Shown piece after piece: positions 42,764-55,600 of a DNA stretch of 64,000 bases; position 1 is the first letter of the stretch, and each line of letters opens with the position of its first letter. Source of the stretch: Pisaster brevispinus. Taxonomy: Eukaryota; Echinodermata; Asteroidea; Forcipulatida; Asteriidae. The stretch spans positions 980,001-1,044,000 of the forward strand of contig JAMKCF010000007.1 of assembly GCA_023634235.1 (NCBI GenBank). Direction: 5' to 3'. The position numbers and the translations under genes are program-made. The notes under the pieces were generated by a model. The model had not been told where the DNA came from, did no database searches, and saw only the letters and a program-made list of their open reading frames with translations.

Positions 42764-44545
42764 ATGATTTTAATTTTAATTCTTATCTCATCGGCATGTG
42801 GATCACGCACTTTGTTCAGGGAGGATCCAGTAAGCACCGTCGCCATAGTAGGACAAAATATCACTTTAAACTGTACTCTCGCAAATATGAGTTATGTTGC
42901 TATGAACAAGTACGACCTTGTATGGATCTACAGCAGAGTTGAATCATTTAACTCAGTTGACCTGAAGTGTAATGGTAGCAATGACATGTACACAGTCTCA
43001 TCTAGTGGTCGCACATGGACTCTGCATATTACGAACAGTCAATTGATACACAGCGGATATTACAGCTGCTGTGTCTACAAAGTGAAAGCAAAACAATCCA
43101 GATCAGAGCGCTCCAGGGCAGCAAAAGTGACCATTATGTCATCATTTAATACGTCCGTTACCCCAGATCGCCAGCAAAAGACAGTTGGACAATTTGCATA
43201 TTTTACATGCGGAGCAAACCCAGTTCCTATGTTTAATGTGACATATTTCTGGTTCAGATATTTAAATGATTCATGGATTGACCTACCTAGTGAAAGATTT
43301 AATTTATCTGCAAGTGGAAAGTCGGTCACCATTTTTGAGTTAACCCAAAGTGACAATGGAACCTACTATGCGTGTAACGCGTACAACAATAAATCGTATT
43401 TCACAATGTACAGTAAAGGAGGTTATTTGATCGTCAACGCACAACCGGATGACATCACTGTATCCACCGCATCTCAAGAAACTCAAGGCTCATCCACAGT
43501 GGATAAACATCTACCCAGAGACAATCATCAACCGATCTCTCCACAGCCAAATGACTCAATAGGAACTGGCTCTACCCCGTCTCCTCAACCCATTACGGTG
43601 AATACAGAGTTAGATATTGACCTCAACACACCTTCTAATGGCTCCCTGGTCATCCCATTGATATCAGTTGTTATCACGGTCTTCCTACTTCTCATCATCT
43701 CCTCTCTTTGCTTCTTTGTGTTAAGAGGAATACCAAAATCAAAGTCAAAGACTATCAAGGAAACCCGTACACATTCAAATCGCAAGCCAAAACACAGAAT
43801 AAGAGAAGGAGAAACAAATCTTCGCGGTCAGATATCCCTTGCTCGTTTAAACCCAGCCCTCTGCTCAGGGGAAGGGTCACCTGAGATCACAGTGGAAGCA
43901 GTAGTCATAGAGGTATCATCAGATGTACACCTACAGACAGAGATAAAACGTGATCAGGACACTGAGGACAAACCCCTGCCCACTAAAACCGATGAATCAG
44001 TCAGGGATGGGGAGAAACGGAATGATACTCAGAATCATCCTGAGTCCATGTATGCTGTGGTGGACAAAAGTCGCGCCAAAAGTAAGACATCGGGCACAAT
44101 TTCAACCGGCGGAGCACCTTGGATAGTCTCTGGAGGTGAGCAGGATGAATCGAAGCTGAATTGTGGAACAAACACAGCTCAGACCGTGAGTAGTTGTTCC
44201 AAACATGAACTGCCGTCTGAGCATCAGAAATCAACCGTCGCTGTGAAGGATTTGCCGGTATCAGGACGCGTCGTTGATCGTGAACCTTCCGGTCAAAACC
44301 CCCCTCTCGTCATTCCGTACCATCTCTCCAAACGCCGAGCGAGCACCGCAACCCAAGCCCAGGCCGAGCTAGAGCAGACGGCAGACCGTGGTGAGGACGG
44401 TCTCGTCGAGGATGACGCAAGACAGAGGAATGTGGAAGGTCTGATCTACGCTGACTTGGATCTATCGCGAGGATCGGCAGGACTCATCAACCCAGAGGAG
44501 GAGACAGTTTATGCTGACATTGAAAGCAAGAAGACTATGGGTTAG
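42764..44545 (+). CDS. Intronless two-Ig ITIM/ITSM receptor, gene 5 (diverged ectodomain)
   Basis: 593 residues from ATG 42764; the frame is open a little further upstream but has no ATG there, and this start gives a clean signal peptide (MILILILISSACG). Ig domain 1 has C37 and C102 with SGYYSCC; Ig domain 2 has C149 and C204 with DNGTYYAC. It lacks both members of the extra cysteine pair seen in genes 1, 2 and 4. A long Ser/Thr/Pro-rich stalk (about 225-290) precedes the membrane span at about 295-320. The membrane-proximal tail (320-425) is unlike the others, but from SMYAVV (Y430) onward it is very similar to genes 2 and 4: SKHELPSEHQKSTVAVKDLP, then LIYADL (Y562) and TVYADI (Y583), giving ITIM, ITIM and ITSM. 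So a different ectodomain is attached to the same signalling module. Confidence 0.92.
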   Translation: MILILILISSACGSRTLFREDPVSTVAIVGQNITLNCTLANMSYVAMNKYDLVWIYSRVESFNSVDLKCNGSNDMYTVSSSGRTWTLHITNSQLIHSGYYSCCVYKVKAKQSRSERSRAAKVTIMSSFNTSVTPDRQQKTVGQFAYFTCGANPVPMFNVTYFWFRYLNDSWIDLPSERFNLSASGKSVTIFELTQSDNGTYYACNAYNNKSYFTMYSKGGYLIVNAQPDDITVSTASQETQGSSTVDKHLPRDNHQPISPQPNDSIGTGSTPSPQPITVNTELDIDLNTPSNGSLVIPLISVVITVFLLLIISSLCFFVLRGIPKSKSKTIKETRTHSNRKPKHRIREGETNLRGQISLARLNPALCSGEGSPEITVEAVVIEVSSDVHLQTEIKRDQDTEDKPLPTKTDESVRDGEKRNDTQNHPESMYAVVDKSRAKSKTSGTISTGGAPWIVSGGEQDESKLNCGTNTAQTVSSCSKHELPSEHQKSTVAVKDLPVSGRVVDREPSGQNPPLVIPYHLSKRRASTATQAQAELEQTADRGEDGLVEDDARQRNVEGLIYADLDLSRGSAGLINPEEETVYADIESKKTMG

Positions 44546-47500
44546 ATGAGGGATGAATATACAGGTCACGCCCACGCCGACAGTATGTCGAATTTAGATG
44601 TCTAAAAACCAGCACTAGGAACAACAAATTAGCAACACTTCATCGGCCTCCCTCGAACCTTCAAAACTGTTTACAATAAATACATAACACAAATAAATAA
44701 TCAGACAAATTAATAAAAATTCCCCGTAAAAAGACACTGTGGCACAAAATACCTAGATGGGCGATAACACTGCTTCTTTGCAAACTCTGCGTCTTATGCC
44801 AGTTATTAAGCACAACTTAAATAAATAGCACATTACTGATTGTTATTCTCTTCAAGAAGAGCAAACTCAATTTCACAGTCTTGTTTTATGCAAGTCGGTC
44901 TTCTTTTCTGAGTGCAAAAACTGCAACAAACTGGAGACAACAACCCGTTGACAATTTTGAAAGCAGTTCGTGCTCGCTCATGACTTTGTTTTAGATTGCG
45001 CTTCTTTTGGATTTATGTTATTAGTTTTCTTTACTCTGTATTTCTGATAAAGTTTTTTTTCTGAAGGATTGTTACTTGTTTAAAGTTAGTAATGAGTGAC
45101 TTATGAAAACGAACAATGAAACAATTTTCTCTAGAAGCTTTGTCTTCTACGAACTCACGGAATCATGTTTTACTTGACACAAGACAACATTTCTTTGCTC
45201 ATTTATTCAAGTAAATTGAATCATCTTCTTACTTGTAGGCCGGGGTAAAATGTTTGTAAAATGTTTTAATTAATACAAAATAACTCAAAGCTCCCCTTGA
45301 ATTGTACAAAGTAATACTTAGATGTTGTTTGTTATCCGGACGATTGCTATAATTGCATGGTACACAGATTTATAGTCAGAATATTGGAAGAACATGTGAA
45401 CCCGGAACTAACTCAGAATATTAACCAACGCAACGTATTGAGAAAGACATCTGGACACACTTATTTACTTATAACATTTATCACAGAATGTAGATACTTA
45501 TAAATGTTGAATCAGGAAGTGCATGTTGATGAGATAACAGTATTCACAAAAACATCCTCGACGAGTTGTTGTTTTAAAATCAGTCTGACTTACATGTGTA
45601 TGTCAATAATGTGTAATGTAATGGTTGAACAAATTTGGACATGTCTACAGAATATTCTAGTCATCTGATTGCATAATGGTTCAAGATTACAACAAGAAAG
45701 GATATGATAGAGAAGAAAAGGGGTGTAAATGTCATCTGTTTTTCCTGGTTTATTATTTCTACCTTAGTAGAATATTACCAATATTCAACAAGTTTGCCTA
45801 TTAACAAACTATATATTTATATAAAACAAATTATGAACAATTTGTTAATTAAGCTTTGATTTATGTGAAACTGCAGTATAGATTTTAGACTTTACATAAC
45901 CATCACGTACAAATTAGGTATTGTTGTAAACAAGGTGACATGACGTTAAACAGTGTAGTTGGGTGCACTTGAATCTCTAACAGTTTAATGCAATATTAGT
46001 TCGTTTTAAAATATACATATTTAAATACATTTCTGAACGGATCAAACGCAAGACGTAAGACAAATATCTAAGTAGAAAATTGCACTTATTCAGTTAGCTT
46101 TACCACCATATTGTGTACAACTTTTTGTAAAATCTTTTACAATTTCAGATTATGAAGAAGTTAATTTCAAAATCATTTAAATAATTGTATTTGTAAATTA
46201 TTTTTTATTAAATCAGAAGAAAGTCTGCAGCTTTTAGTCTAAACCGGAATTTTGTGAAATGGGAAAGTTGTGATAAGTGCTCGGTACACCAAAAAGTTCA
46301 AACACTTTTTACATCTCTCTTGTGTTATATTTATAATGCTTATGATTGTAGTAGCAATTAAAAAAAAAAAAAAAAGGAAAATGTACGCATGAATAATGTA
46401 TAATCAAATCTTGTGTTGTACTTAGCATTTAAAAAAAAGGGGAAAAAAGGGGAAAAAAAGAAAAGAAATGTAAACATGAATAACTTATAATCAAGTAATA
46501 TCTCTTGAGTTGTACTTATAATACGTACGATTAAAGTAGCAATTTTAAAAAGGAGGAAACAAATGTAAACACGAATCATTTATAATCAGTTTGAGTAACA
46601 TAAGAGGCGAATAATCATATCATTATTGTTGTTTTGGGGGAGGCTGGGTGGGGGGGGGGGGGGTCGGTTTTTAACAACTGTGGTTGGTTAAATAACCTAG
46701 AATCTTAATCTTTGAGCTGTGTACAGTCTGGTTCACTTCCCACCAACCATGATAATTTCAATTTGCGCTTCAGTTGTCTAGAATTGTTATTGTAATAATT
46801 AGCGGTACTTAATCAGTAAGTAATCAGTACACTCAGTGGACCTAATATTTGTTTATTTGTCAGTACGTTACAGTAACTTGTGTACATACCACACATAAAT
46901 TCTTGTCATTTGATTGGTGGAACTTGTATCACCTGTCATCCATTATTTTGTGCATATATACTGCCGGGACGCTTCACTTGCATATAATATATGCAAGTGG
47001 AGCATGATATATATGCAAGGATTATAGAACGCTCCGGAGCTTCGCAGTGTCGTTTCCAAAATAATGGTTCCCGCATTTTTGTCCGAACAACGCAAGGTCG
47101 TGTAACTGGGGACAAGGTTGGTGTCTGTAATTAGAGTAGTTCACCCTATTTAAAACGTTTTATTTGATTTTGTTAGTTTACTAATATGTTGAGGGCTTGG
47201 GGGACGGGGGGGGACACGAGTTTTTGCGTCTCTTTTTTTTTTTTTCTTCTTCTTTTTGAGAAAACAATATTAAAATATGACAAGGATTTAAGTATTGGTT
47301 ATAACAAAGTAATATTAGATGCATTTTATTATTGCATTGTCGTAGAATCGTAGAATATAATCACTCAGTGAAATCTGGCTTTGCCATTTCACTCAGCATT
47401 GCCTCGTAAAATGGACTAATCCAGATTTCACGTCATATTTACAATACAATATTGAAACATATTATTGTTTTAAATGTTGATACTTGTTAAGGACCGGTAC

Positions 47501-47850
47501 TGTATTTGGAATTTGAATCCGTTCTTGTCTAGAAATAAGTATGAACAGTGCCGGAGTAACATGGGGGGGGGGGGGGCATTGGGCTGTCCGTGCCCCTCAT
47601 TTGAAATTTTTAGGGTGTAAATGTGATCATTTCGATGTTTTAAAACCGTTTTTCGATTTACACGCAAGTATAATAATGTATAACATGTGTTTTTACACTA
47701 ACGCAAGACTATATTTTACAAATAAAAACAAAAACGCCGAAATAGGCTTTTGAAAAAGGCAAACGAAAACTTGACCTGAAGTGACCCCTCTAAAAGTTAT
47801 CTTCCTCGTGCCCCCCCCAGCATTAATTTTATCCCCAATACGGTGTTTAT
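44546..47850. other. Gene-poor region after the receptor cluster
   Basis: AT-rich with poly-A, poly-G and T/C tracts (46365, 46650, 47205, 47560). About 46380-46600 holds repeats of a unit containing TGTAAACATGAATAA...TATAATCA. About 46965-47040 has a TGCATATA-rich hairpin. No coding region is supported. Confidence 0.6.
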
Positions 47851-48090
47851 TAAGAAAAGTAATGTGTTACACTTCAAAAAGTGGAGTGTTAAAGTTTACA
47901 CTATGGGTGTCACATAGGTGCCAAGAGTGAAAAAAAAATAACATCATGGGGTAGGGCGTTAAAATAACACCAATGTAAATCTGCTGACAGAAATCAGTGC
48001 TATTTTAACACCCTACGTTGTACTTTTTGATTATTCAGTGTTACACCAATGGTGTCCATTTTAACACCCTGGTGTTTGCTGTGTCATTGT
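47850..48090. mobile_element. Palindromic MITE-like element
   Basis: Repeated GGTGT/ACACC and GTTAAAATAACAC/GTGCTATTTTAACACC motifs face each other around about 47985, for example GTAGGGCGTTAAAATAACAC and GTGCTATTTTAACACCCTAC. The structure is inverted and non-coding. Confidence 0.6.
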
Positions 48091-48824
48091 ATTTTAACAA
48101 AAACGGTCAAGTTTAATATAATGCTCAATTTGGTAGTGGCTGTAAGCTATTAGTATTAATTTGTTTATTGTCTTATCTAAAACTCAAGACCAAGGTTGAG
48201 TGAGTATTTAATTAATATCAATTTAGAGATGATTTGATATTGATTAATATGAATACAAATTGACTAAGACCCTTGGTGCCACAACCGGAATCTATGCACA
48301 CGCTTACACCATCGATCTGTTTCCAGCAGTCCGTTTGATAATATTTGATTATCTTGGTGGTGAACACAATCTTTTTCAAATGGTTTCAACTATCAGATAA
48401 GAACCTTAAGCCCAAGCAAAACAAACTTTAACCCTTCAAGCCACCTTGAAGCCACCTGTCGATGACATGATTGATTTCAGCCAGGAGTGGTTAGTAGCTC
48501 AATGCTTAGAGTTGTTTTGTTTCCAATTCCTTCGGGAATTCTTATAGAATCAACCCATTGTAATGTTATATTTGTTTTGCTAATTGGCTAGGTTTAATCA
48601 ATAGAGACCGTGTAGTTTGTGAGATATCTTATCATAACAAACACAATTTGTTTACAAACAGCCTGTTGACATCACTTGTCGAATGGCCCCACCAAGAGAG
48701 TTGCAGCTTGTCCTCACATTTGTAGGACTAAGTTTGAGTTTGGATATGATGCTTAATTTTTCACTTGAGTCCTTAATAAAAGGCCATTATCACATACTTT
48801 ACACAGACCATTGTAACTTGTCTA

Positions 48825-48992
48825 GCCGTCGATTTCACCAAACTCTTCCTAACTTAGGATTAATCTTAGGACTTAGGACGAGTCCCAGCCTTGCACTGTA
48901 ACATGTAAACCATAAGATTAATCCTAAGTTAAGACTAGTTACTCGTCCTAACTCGAGATAGGATTAATCATAGCGTTTCGTGAAATCGGCTG
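48825..48992. mobile_element. Palindromic MITE with GATTTCAC termini
   Basis: Left end GCCGTCGATTTCACC and right end GTGAAATCGGC are inverted, and internal blocks (CCTAACTTAGGATTAATCTT and AAGATTAATCCTAAGTTAAG) also pair. No coding content. No clear target duplication was identified. Confidence 0.7.
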
Positions 48993-49565
48993 TAGGTCCT
49001 TCTAATTGTAGGCAGACAAATAAATAAATAAATAATAGGAATAAATCAATAAATGCTCAAACGTGTTTTTGCTGAATATTCTTTAATTAGTTTATTTAGT
49101 AATCCGACGCGTTTTCCCCTTCTCTTCTCTTGTTTATATTAATCATATTTTAAATAAAAAAATAAAAAAAAAACTCTACAAACTAAATAGGCAGTTAAGG
49201 TTTGACTGTTAGTAGTACAACAATTTCTTTTAAACTAAAATGAAATAAATCGCCAGTCGCGCAATCATTTAGGATGCTGTCCTTGTTCACGCCGGCTTGA
49301 ACATACGATACAGTATTTTTGAGACTTTTTTTCTGTACTTATTTGAGATAGTTTTTGAGATGTTTTGATGCATTACACACAAATGTCGCATCAGAATAAT
49401 CGTTTTCCACTTTCACTTCCATCCGCTGCAGTGTATTCGCTGTGCGCAAGCGTAGAACACGAGAAGTGATTGGTTGCTTCATTTCTTAAATGTTGATTTT
49501 TCAGTTTGTCATTAAATAAAAAGGATGCTAGCTTAAATGACGGCTCAGTGGAAACACAGCCCTTA

Positions 49566-49778
49566 GGGCCTTGTCACAAGAGGCAATTTACAGGCAACCA
49601 CTTCCAGGCAATCTCCATGAAGAAAACACATTCACACTTAAATGTTCATATATTTTTTGGGGGATCGTAAGACATTGTTTGAAAAATGACTCCTGTGCTA
49701 CCAAAGTGGTCCTGTAGCATGCACTGCAGTTGGTTGCCTCCAAGTTGCCTGTAAAAGTTGCCTCGTGTGGCAAGGCCC
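49566..49778. mobile_element. MITE, PIF/Harbinger-like, copy 2
   Basis: 213-bp relative of 1553-1761 with termini GGGCCTTGTCACAAGAGGCA and its complement, flanked by TTA (49563-49565 and 49779-49781). Its ends are better preserved than in copy 1. Confidence 0.88.
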
Positions 49779-49781
49779 TTA

Positions 49782-50279
49782 GAGAAACGAAAAAGTGAAA
49801 TCTTGTCACTGTTAAAAGTGATATTAATGTTTAGGTTTTACTCAAAAATCAATGTTTGAAACAAAGTTGAAACAACTAATGAATACATTTTTGTTTATTT
49901 TCGTGTAACTTATCCAGGATGAGGTTACCGGTATAACATCTATTATAAAAACACACTTATTTTTACTCGACCAAGCTTATAATTTGTCAAAGTGTAAACT
50001 TTTGAACGCTTGTTTAAATCAGACTGACAAAATAAACAATTAAAAAAAATAAATAATAATAATACAATAAGAAGAAAAAAAAAACCACTAAAAAACACAC
50101 AACATTGTGCCACTGTCTTGCATTTCAATTTAAGTGTTAATCTCCTTGAAAGTTTGTATCAACAAAGTGTTTATTTTGAATTCGGGATATTAAATTTAAA
50201 AAAAAAAATAAACAAAATGACTACATAACATAACATTTTGTTTAGTAACAAAAAGAAAAAAACAAAAAAACAAATGCAG
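49782..50279. other. Downstream of the aminotransferase gene
   Basis: A-rich, with runs at 50045, 50080, 50195 and 50255. Probably 3' UTR and flank of the minus-strand gene that ends at 50280. No other feature was seen. Confidence 0.5.
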
Positions 50280-52657
50280 TTAAAGTTTACTTTGTATTTT
50301 GACTCGTTCGTTTTCAAACATAATGACCTCACCATCCAAGTCAACATTCTTAGGCAATGAACAAGACGTCGTTTCCCGCATCACTTCATCTAGAATGACA
50401 CAGATCTTCTCCAGATAATAATACGTCACTTTCTTTTGAACCGGCAAGTATATCACGTGATCAGATAAGTACTGAGCCTCAATTGGGTTACAATATAAAC
50501 TGTGTTCAACATCAGTAGAGGTCAGGCAGGGGCGTGGCCTTAGACAAGTCAGTTGAGTTGCTCCTCGGTAGGCATCGATGCCACGCCTATTTAGCTCCTT
50601 CAAGACTCTTTCTGGATCATCCTTTAACAAAAAAAGTAAAAAAAAAATAGTTAAGCAACAAATGCATCGGAACTGAAACCAGTCAATGAGCAGAAGAAAT
50701 AAAAAAACGTTTTGAAATTTGAAATATTTATAAATGTAGTCCTGAACCCTTCTAGTTTGAATCATAAAGGAATAATAATACTACTAATAATAACTAGTTA
50801 TTATATAGCGCATACAATAACGTATCGATGCGCTTTACATTAATGCCCTGGTCATTTGGGCCAATAGCATTCCTCTCAGCTCCCTGTGGAGTATAAAGCC
50901 TCAGGCTGCCGTGGCACTCCGAAAGCTTTTTAAAACTTAATATCAGACTCTACCCTCCCATGTACCCATTTATACCCATGAGTGAAGAGAAGCAATTATA
51001 GTAAAGCATCTTGCTCAAGAGCACAAGTATCATGAACGGTGTCATGATTCGAACCCACACCCCGATGAAATAACCGCCAGAACTTGAATTCGATGCTCTA
51101 AACCGCTCGGCCATGACAACCTACAATCTGTACTACCACTGAATATAAACATCCATCAACCTTATCAAGGAAATATATCACAACTCTGTAGGTTAAAAGG
51201 GCCGGGCTCCAAGGTCAAAGTCAGTTTTGTCATGCACTCATTTCTTAATAGATCGTCCTCGTAAGTGTCGGGAAAAGATACATCTGTACCTCACACTAAA
51301 TGACTGTAAATCGCCATTGTATCTGATACTCTTACAAACAGAGAAATTTGAAACGTGACGTCATCGAACAATGAAAAACAAATGGGTCTGTACAGAGGTC
51401 AAATCCAGTGTTGTTTTGAACCTTAAATCTTTTGTACAAAAACGAGCAGACCATAATTATAACTGAAATGTGACGTCATGAAGTTTTTGATTTTGACAAA
51501 AATAACACTTGAAGGATATCAAACACAGTGGGAATTTACACGACTGTAGTGTGATGTTAGAGATTTCAAATGTGTTCCCCTTTTCATAAAGACTCGACCT
51601 ATTGGAAAATGAGTGGACTACAAAACTGAATTTGACCTCGGAGCCCATGTAGGTAGTTATAAAGCAGAGGGTGAAACAAGGATTGAGGTGAGGATGGGGG
51701 CGGGGTAGGATGGCGAGGAAGACATTGAAACTTGACACTCCTCTAGTGAGTCACTCAGTTAAGCTGTTGTAGGATATCAATTAATTTATTGATCTTAGTG
51801 TTCAGTGAATAAACTGAAGGAACTGTCCCAATTAGACCTCCCCGACCCTGGCCCCGCCCCCTACGAAGACCCTTACCACAATCAGAGGAAACAGCCAGTA
51901 GTTTCTAATCTGTGCTTTGAATCCAACAATTCTTGTATCTTTAGGAAGTCGACTCGTGACGTACTCGCTTTTTCTCATCCCATCCTGAAACTTCTCTCCA
52001 TCAAAGTCTCCAAACCTTTAAAACAATTAACAATACATTCAAATAAAAACGGAATTATATTTCCTTAATGCCGATTACAATTATTCCTTCTTGAAATAAA
52101 TTTGCAAATCTAATTTGTTCGTTACCAGTTAATCTATATTATAAATTTATTAATGTACCTTGTAACAAAAGGTTCGTGTCATACAAACACAGAGACACCC
52201 CACTCCCATACAAGCCTTTCGTCAAGACCTTCGTGGCTAACACAGCTGCGTGGCCGGCCATCAAGCGACCGGAATCGAAGACCAACCTTTGTGTGTGTGA
52301 GTTTGTTTTCACATTCAAACCGGGGACCTATAACAAAAGAGGACAATAGGGTCCCCGGTTGGGTAAAGGTCCCCAGTTGGAAATTGTGTACAAAACCAAT
52401 GGGAGCTGTTGCCAAAAAGTTAAAGTCCAAACAAAAGAGGGACAATAGGAGGTCCCCGATTGGAGGTGTTTACACACTTGTGTGCCCTTACATATGCCAA
52501 CTTACGGGGTACTTTTAACAATGGAACAATGGACCCCACAAGGCAATTTCAATAGGAACAATAGGGCCCCACAAGGGAATTCTTTAGAAAAGGGAACAAT
52601 AGAACAACAATAGCAGTACCCCACAAACCGGATCCGTAAGGTTGGGTGTGTGTGTGT

Positions 52658-52699
<42 letters not shown>

Positions 52700-55600
52700 C
52701 ATGCTTACCTCCCGGATTTGCAATATTCTATGGGGCGCCGTTTATGACTTTATTACGAAACTCTTATATATAGAACGAAACCAATATATAAAGAACGAAA
52801 CAAATATTATGTAGAACGAAACCAAAATATAAAGAACGAAACCAACATATATAGAACGAAACCAATATATATAGAACGAAACAAATATATATAGAACGAA
52901 ACCAAAATAAATAGAACGTAACAAAATAACTATAGACCGAATCAAATATATAGAATGAAACCAATATAAATAGAACGAAACAAATATAAATATGCCGAAT
53001 AAGTATATGGAACGAAACAAATAAATATATAGCCCGAATAAAGTATATGGAACGAAACCGATAAATACATATAGATGGGAAATGTGCAGTGAAGAAAGAG
53101 GTTGACTCCTGCATTTTTGGCGTCAGTTTGGGCCAAAGATTTGTACAAAAAAAAAAAACCACAAGAAAATAGTAGGCGTGTCTTCAAAAAGGTCTATGAT
53201 TAGTCATTTTCTAGCAGCTTTGAATATTCAAGCTCTGTTACTGCTGACTCAATCACCTAACCACCAAATACAATACATTTTGTTCACAATCCTTTTTAAT
53301 TATAACCACATTACAACAATTTCTTCAGTAAAAATAGGAAGGTAGTGGTAGCACTTAAAGACTAACAAAAACATTGTAAAAAAAATGCATGAGCTTTCGT
53401 AGCATGCATGCGACAACTACTTCATAAGATGCACATTGTGTTCTTGTGTGTGCGTAAATCCTCGATCCTGCCTGATTGTCAACAACCGACGGTGGTTTAT
53501 AGACCCTTTGCAAGGGCTGTCATCGTTGATGAAACGTCCAGGCGCATTTGGCTGAGACCTGTGCAATCAGCGCGTAGGTAGTACACGCGTGCCCGTTTTC
53601 AAAGTGTTTTTATTTAAATGGTGCGGAATACGGAATACGGCGCATTTGCGTCCAATGCGTGTGGGGGCGTTTTCACGTCTGGGACAAAAAATTGTTGTCC
53701 TTTGCTGTATTAAATAGAAACGGAAATATTAAATCAAGACAGTCGTGTATTTTTCTCATTTTTGTTGCATAATTCTAATGCAAAGTCAGTCAAAACGTGC
53801 GGGGATATCTGATATGCTGTCCCCCAGTCTAAAAAGACGGTGGGACATGTTCCATCCCCACTCATCGACGCCCATGTCCTACTACAGCCCTGACCCCTTT
53901 CAATTAAATACATTTTTCATTCTAACCACTTCCCTAATTTTGCAACACATCCCGAACCCCTTACCATATCCCTCCCACAACTTATCATCGCTTTGTAAAA
54001 ACACTTTCTCTGAAGAACACTCCCGTCACTTATTTCCTCGTATCTGGAGCAGTTTGCCCTCACACATCAGAAATTATATTTTACTGGAATCATTTAAGTG
54101 CTTTACCAATAACTTGTCCCGTTACTTTCATGACTTATAAATTTAATGAAAAGGGTCATTCGATTTCGTTTTATGATTAGTCAAATGTACTGTTGCGTCA
54201 TTCGATTTAACAAAATAATCATTAAACTTTAACAATTCAACAAGCCAGCATTCAAAGTCGCAGGAGCTTTTTGAGGCGTGTGTTTAGTCATTCAAATTTA
54301 TTTTTTGGCATTAATTTCTGGAATTTGTGCAATCTAAAAAAAACGCTCTGTTAAAATTGTGTTTCCTTCGAAGACAAGCTTTCGTTACTACACGCATATT
54401 TCTAGAAATGGCAGCTCAATAAGAAACCAGGAAAAACATAAAGAAACACCCCATTCAAACACAGAATAAAATTAGGTCTCGGTCAGTTAACCGATAAAGA
54501 TCCCCCAAAGTAAAATAATGTTTTTTTTTTTTTAATATCAAGAAAAGAATAAAGAAGAAAACAAAGAAGAAGAAAAAACCTAATGGGTCCAATGTAAAAT
54601 CTACTGGAAACATATTCATAAAGCAATAAGGTTTGCCTGAATTAAAGTAAAGATGCAGAACAGTTGCCGAGTACAGTTTATCTGTTTATTCGCGTTTTTT
54701 TATCTTACTTATTTGAGTTCTCATTTAGCGAAATTGATTGCCTCTTTACGAAATTGAAAAAAATAAATCAGTAAAATCTCCAGTCGAACCAGCTTTGCTA
54801 AATTGAATGATGATTGTGTGTTACGAAAAAGAATGACGATTATGCTAAATTGAACACAGTGCTAAAGGAATTTGAATGCCTCAAAACGAAATTGAATGGC
54901 CGAATTCTGAATTTGAAACGCAGTAACAACTGGAGAGGCAAAATAGCTTTAATTCGAACGCACGAAAATTAATTGGCTGCTCATTTGCCAAATTTGACCG
55001 AGAAAACTCATATTTATTTCTTGTTGATTTGTTAGTTATTTTTTTTTCTTCTTTTCTTTTAATGATTTATTTTATTTATTTATATTAAATTTATATGTTT
55101 ATTCATTTATCTGTTTGTTTGTTTAAGTATTTATATATTCATTTAGTTATTCATATTTTTCTCTCTCCTTGCCTTAGTATCTTTCTATAAAATGTTTATT
55201 ATTAATTTATTTAGTTATTTATTTATTAATTTAGTAAAAAAACTATATATACTTCTTAATGTTTTATTGATTTATAAATATATATGTTTTACTTGTGTTC
55301 CAATTTTTGAGTCACAGTGTTTGAGTACACTGTTGTCAATCCTGCATGGCCAACTTGATATGGGCAAAGATTTTTTTATATTTTTGTTATATTTTGTATG
55401 TTTGTTTGTGTGTTCTCCCATCACTTATTTCGTGGATTTTATGTACTTAATGTTTACAGTTTTGCTTGCTTCAAGTTACTGCTATGGATGGACTCGGTTT
55501 TAAAGCCATCTTGATTTGTAATCTGTTAAAAATTAAATGGCACCGTGTACTGGGTTTAGTTTATAGGCATACTGTGTTTTGTTACTGGTTTGGTATTCAT

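Noticed and set aside
48683..48901. 72-codon open frame beginning MAPPRELQL
   Set aside because: Its second half runs through a palindromic MITE; no homologous features.
52153..52518. 121-codon open frame
   Set aside because: It overlaps a dispersed repeat seen in three places and has no domain.
52750..53060. Regular repeats of AGAACGAAACC resembling an array with spacers
   Set aside because: The intervals are near-identical AT sequence, and the block is mirrored at 55870-56230 as arms of a foldback element.
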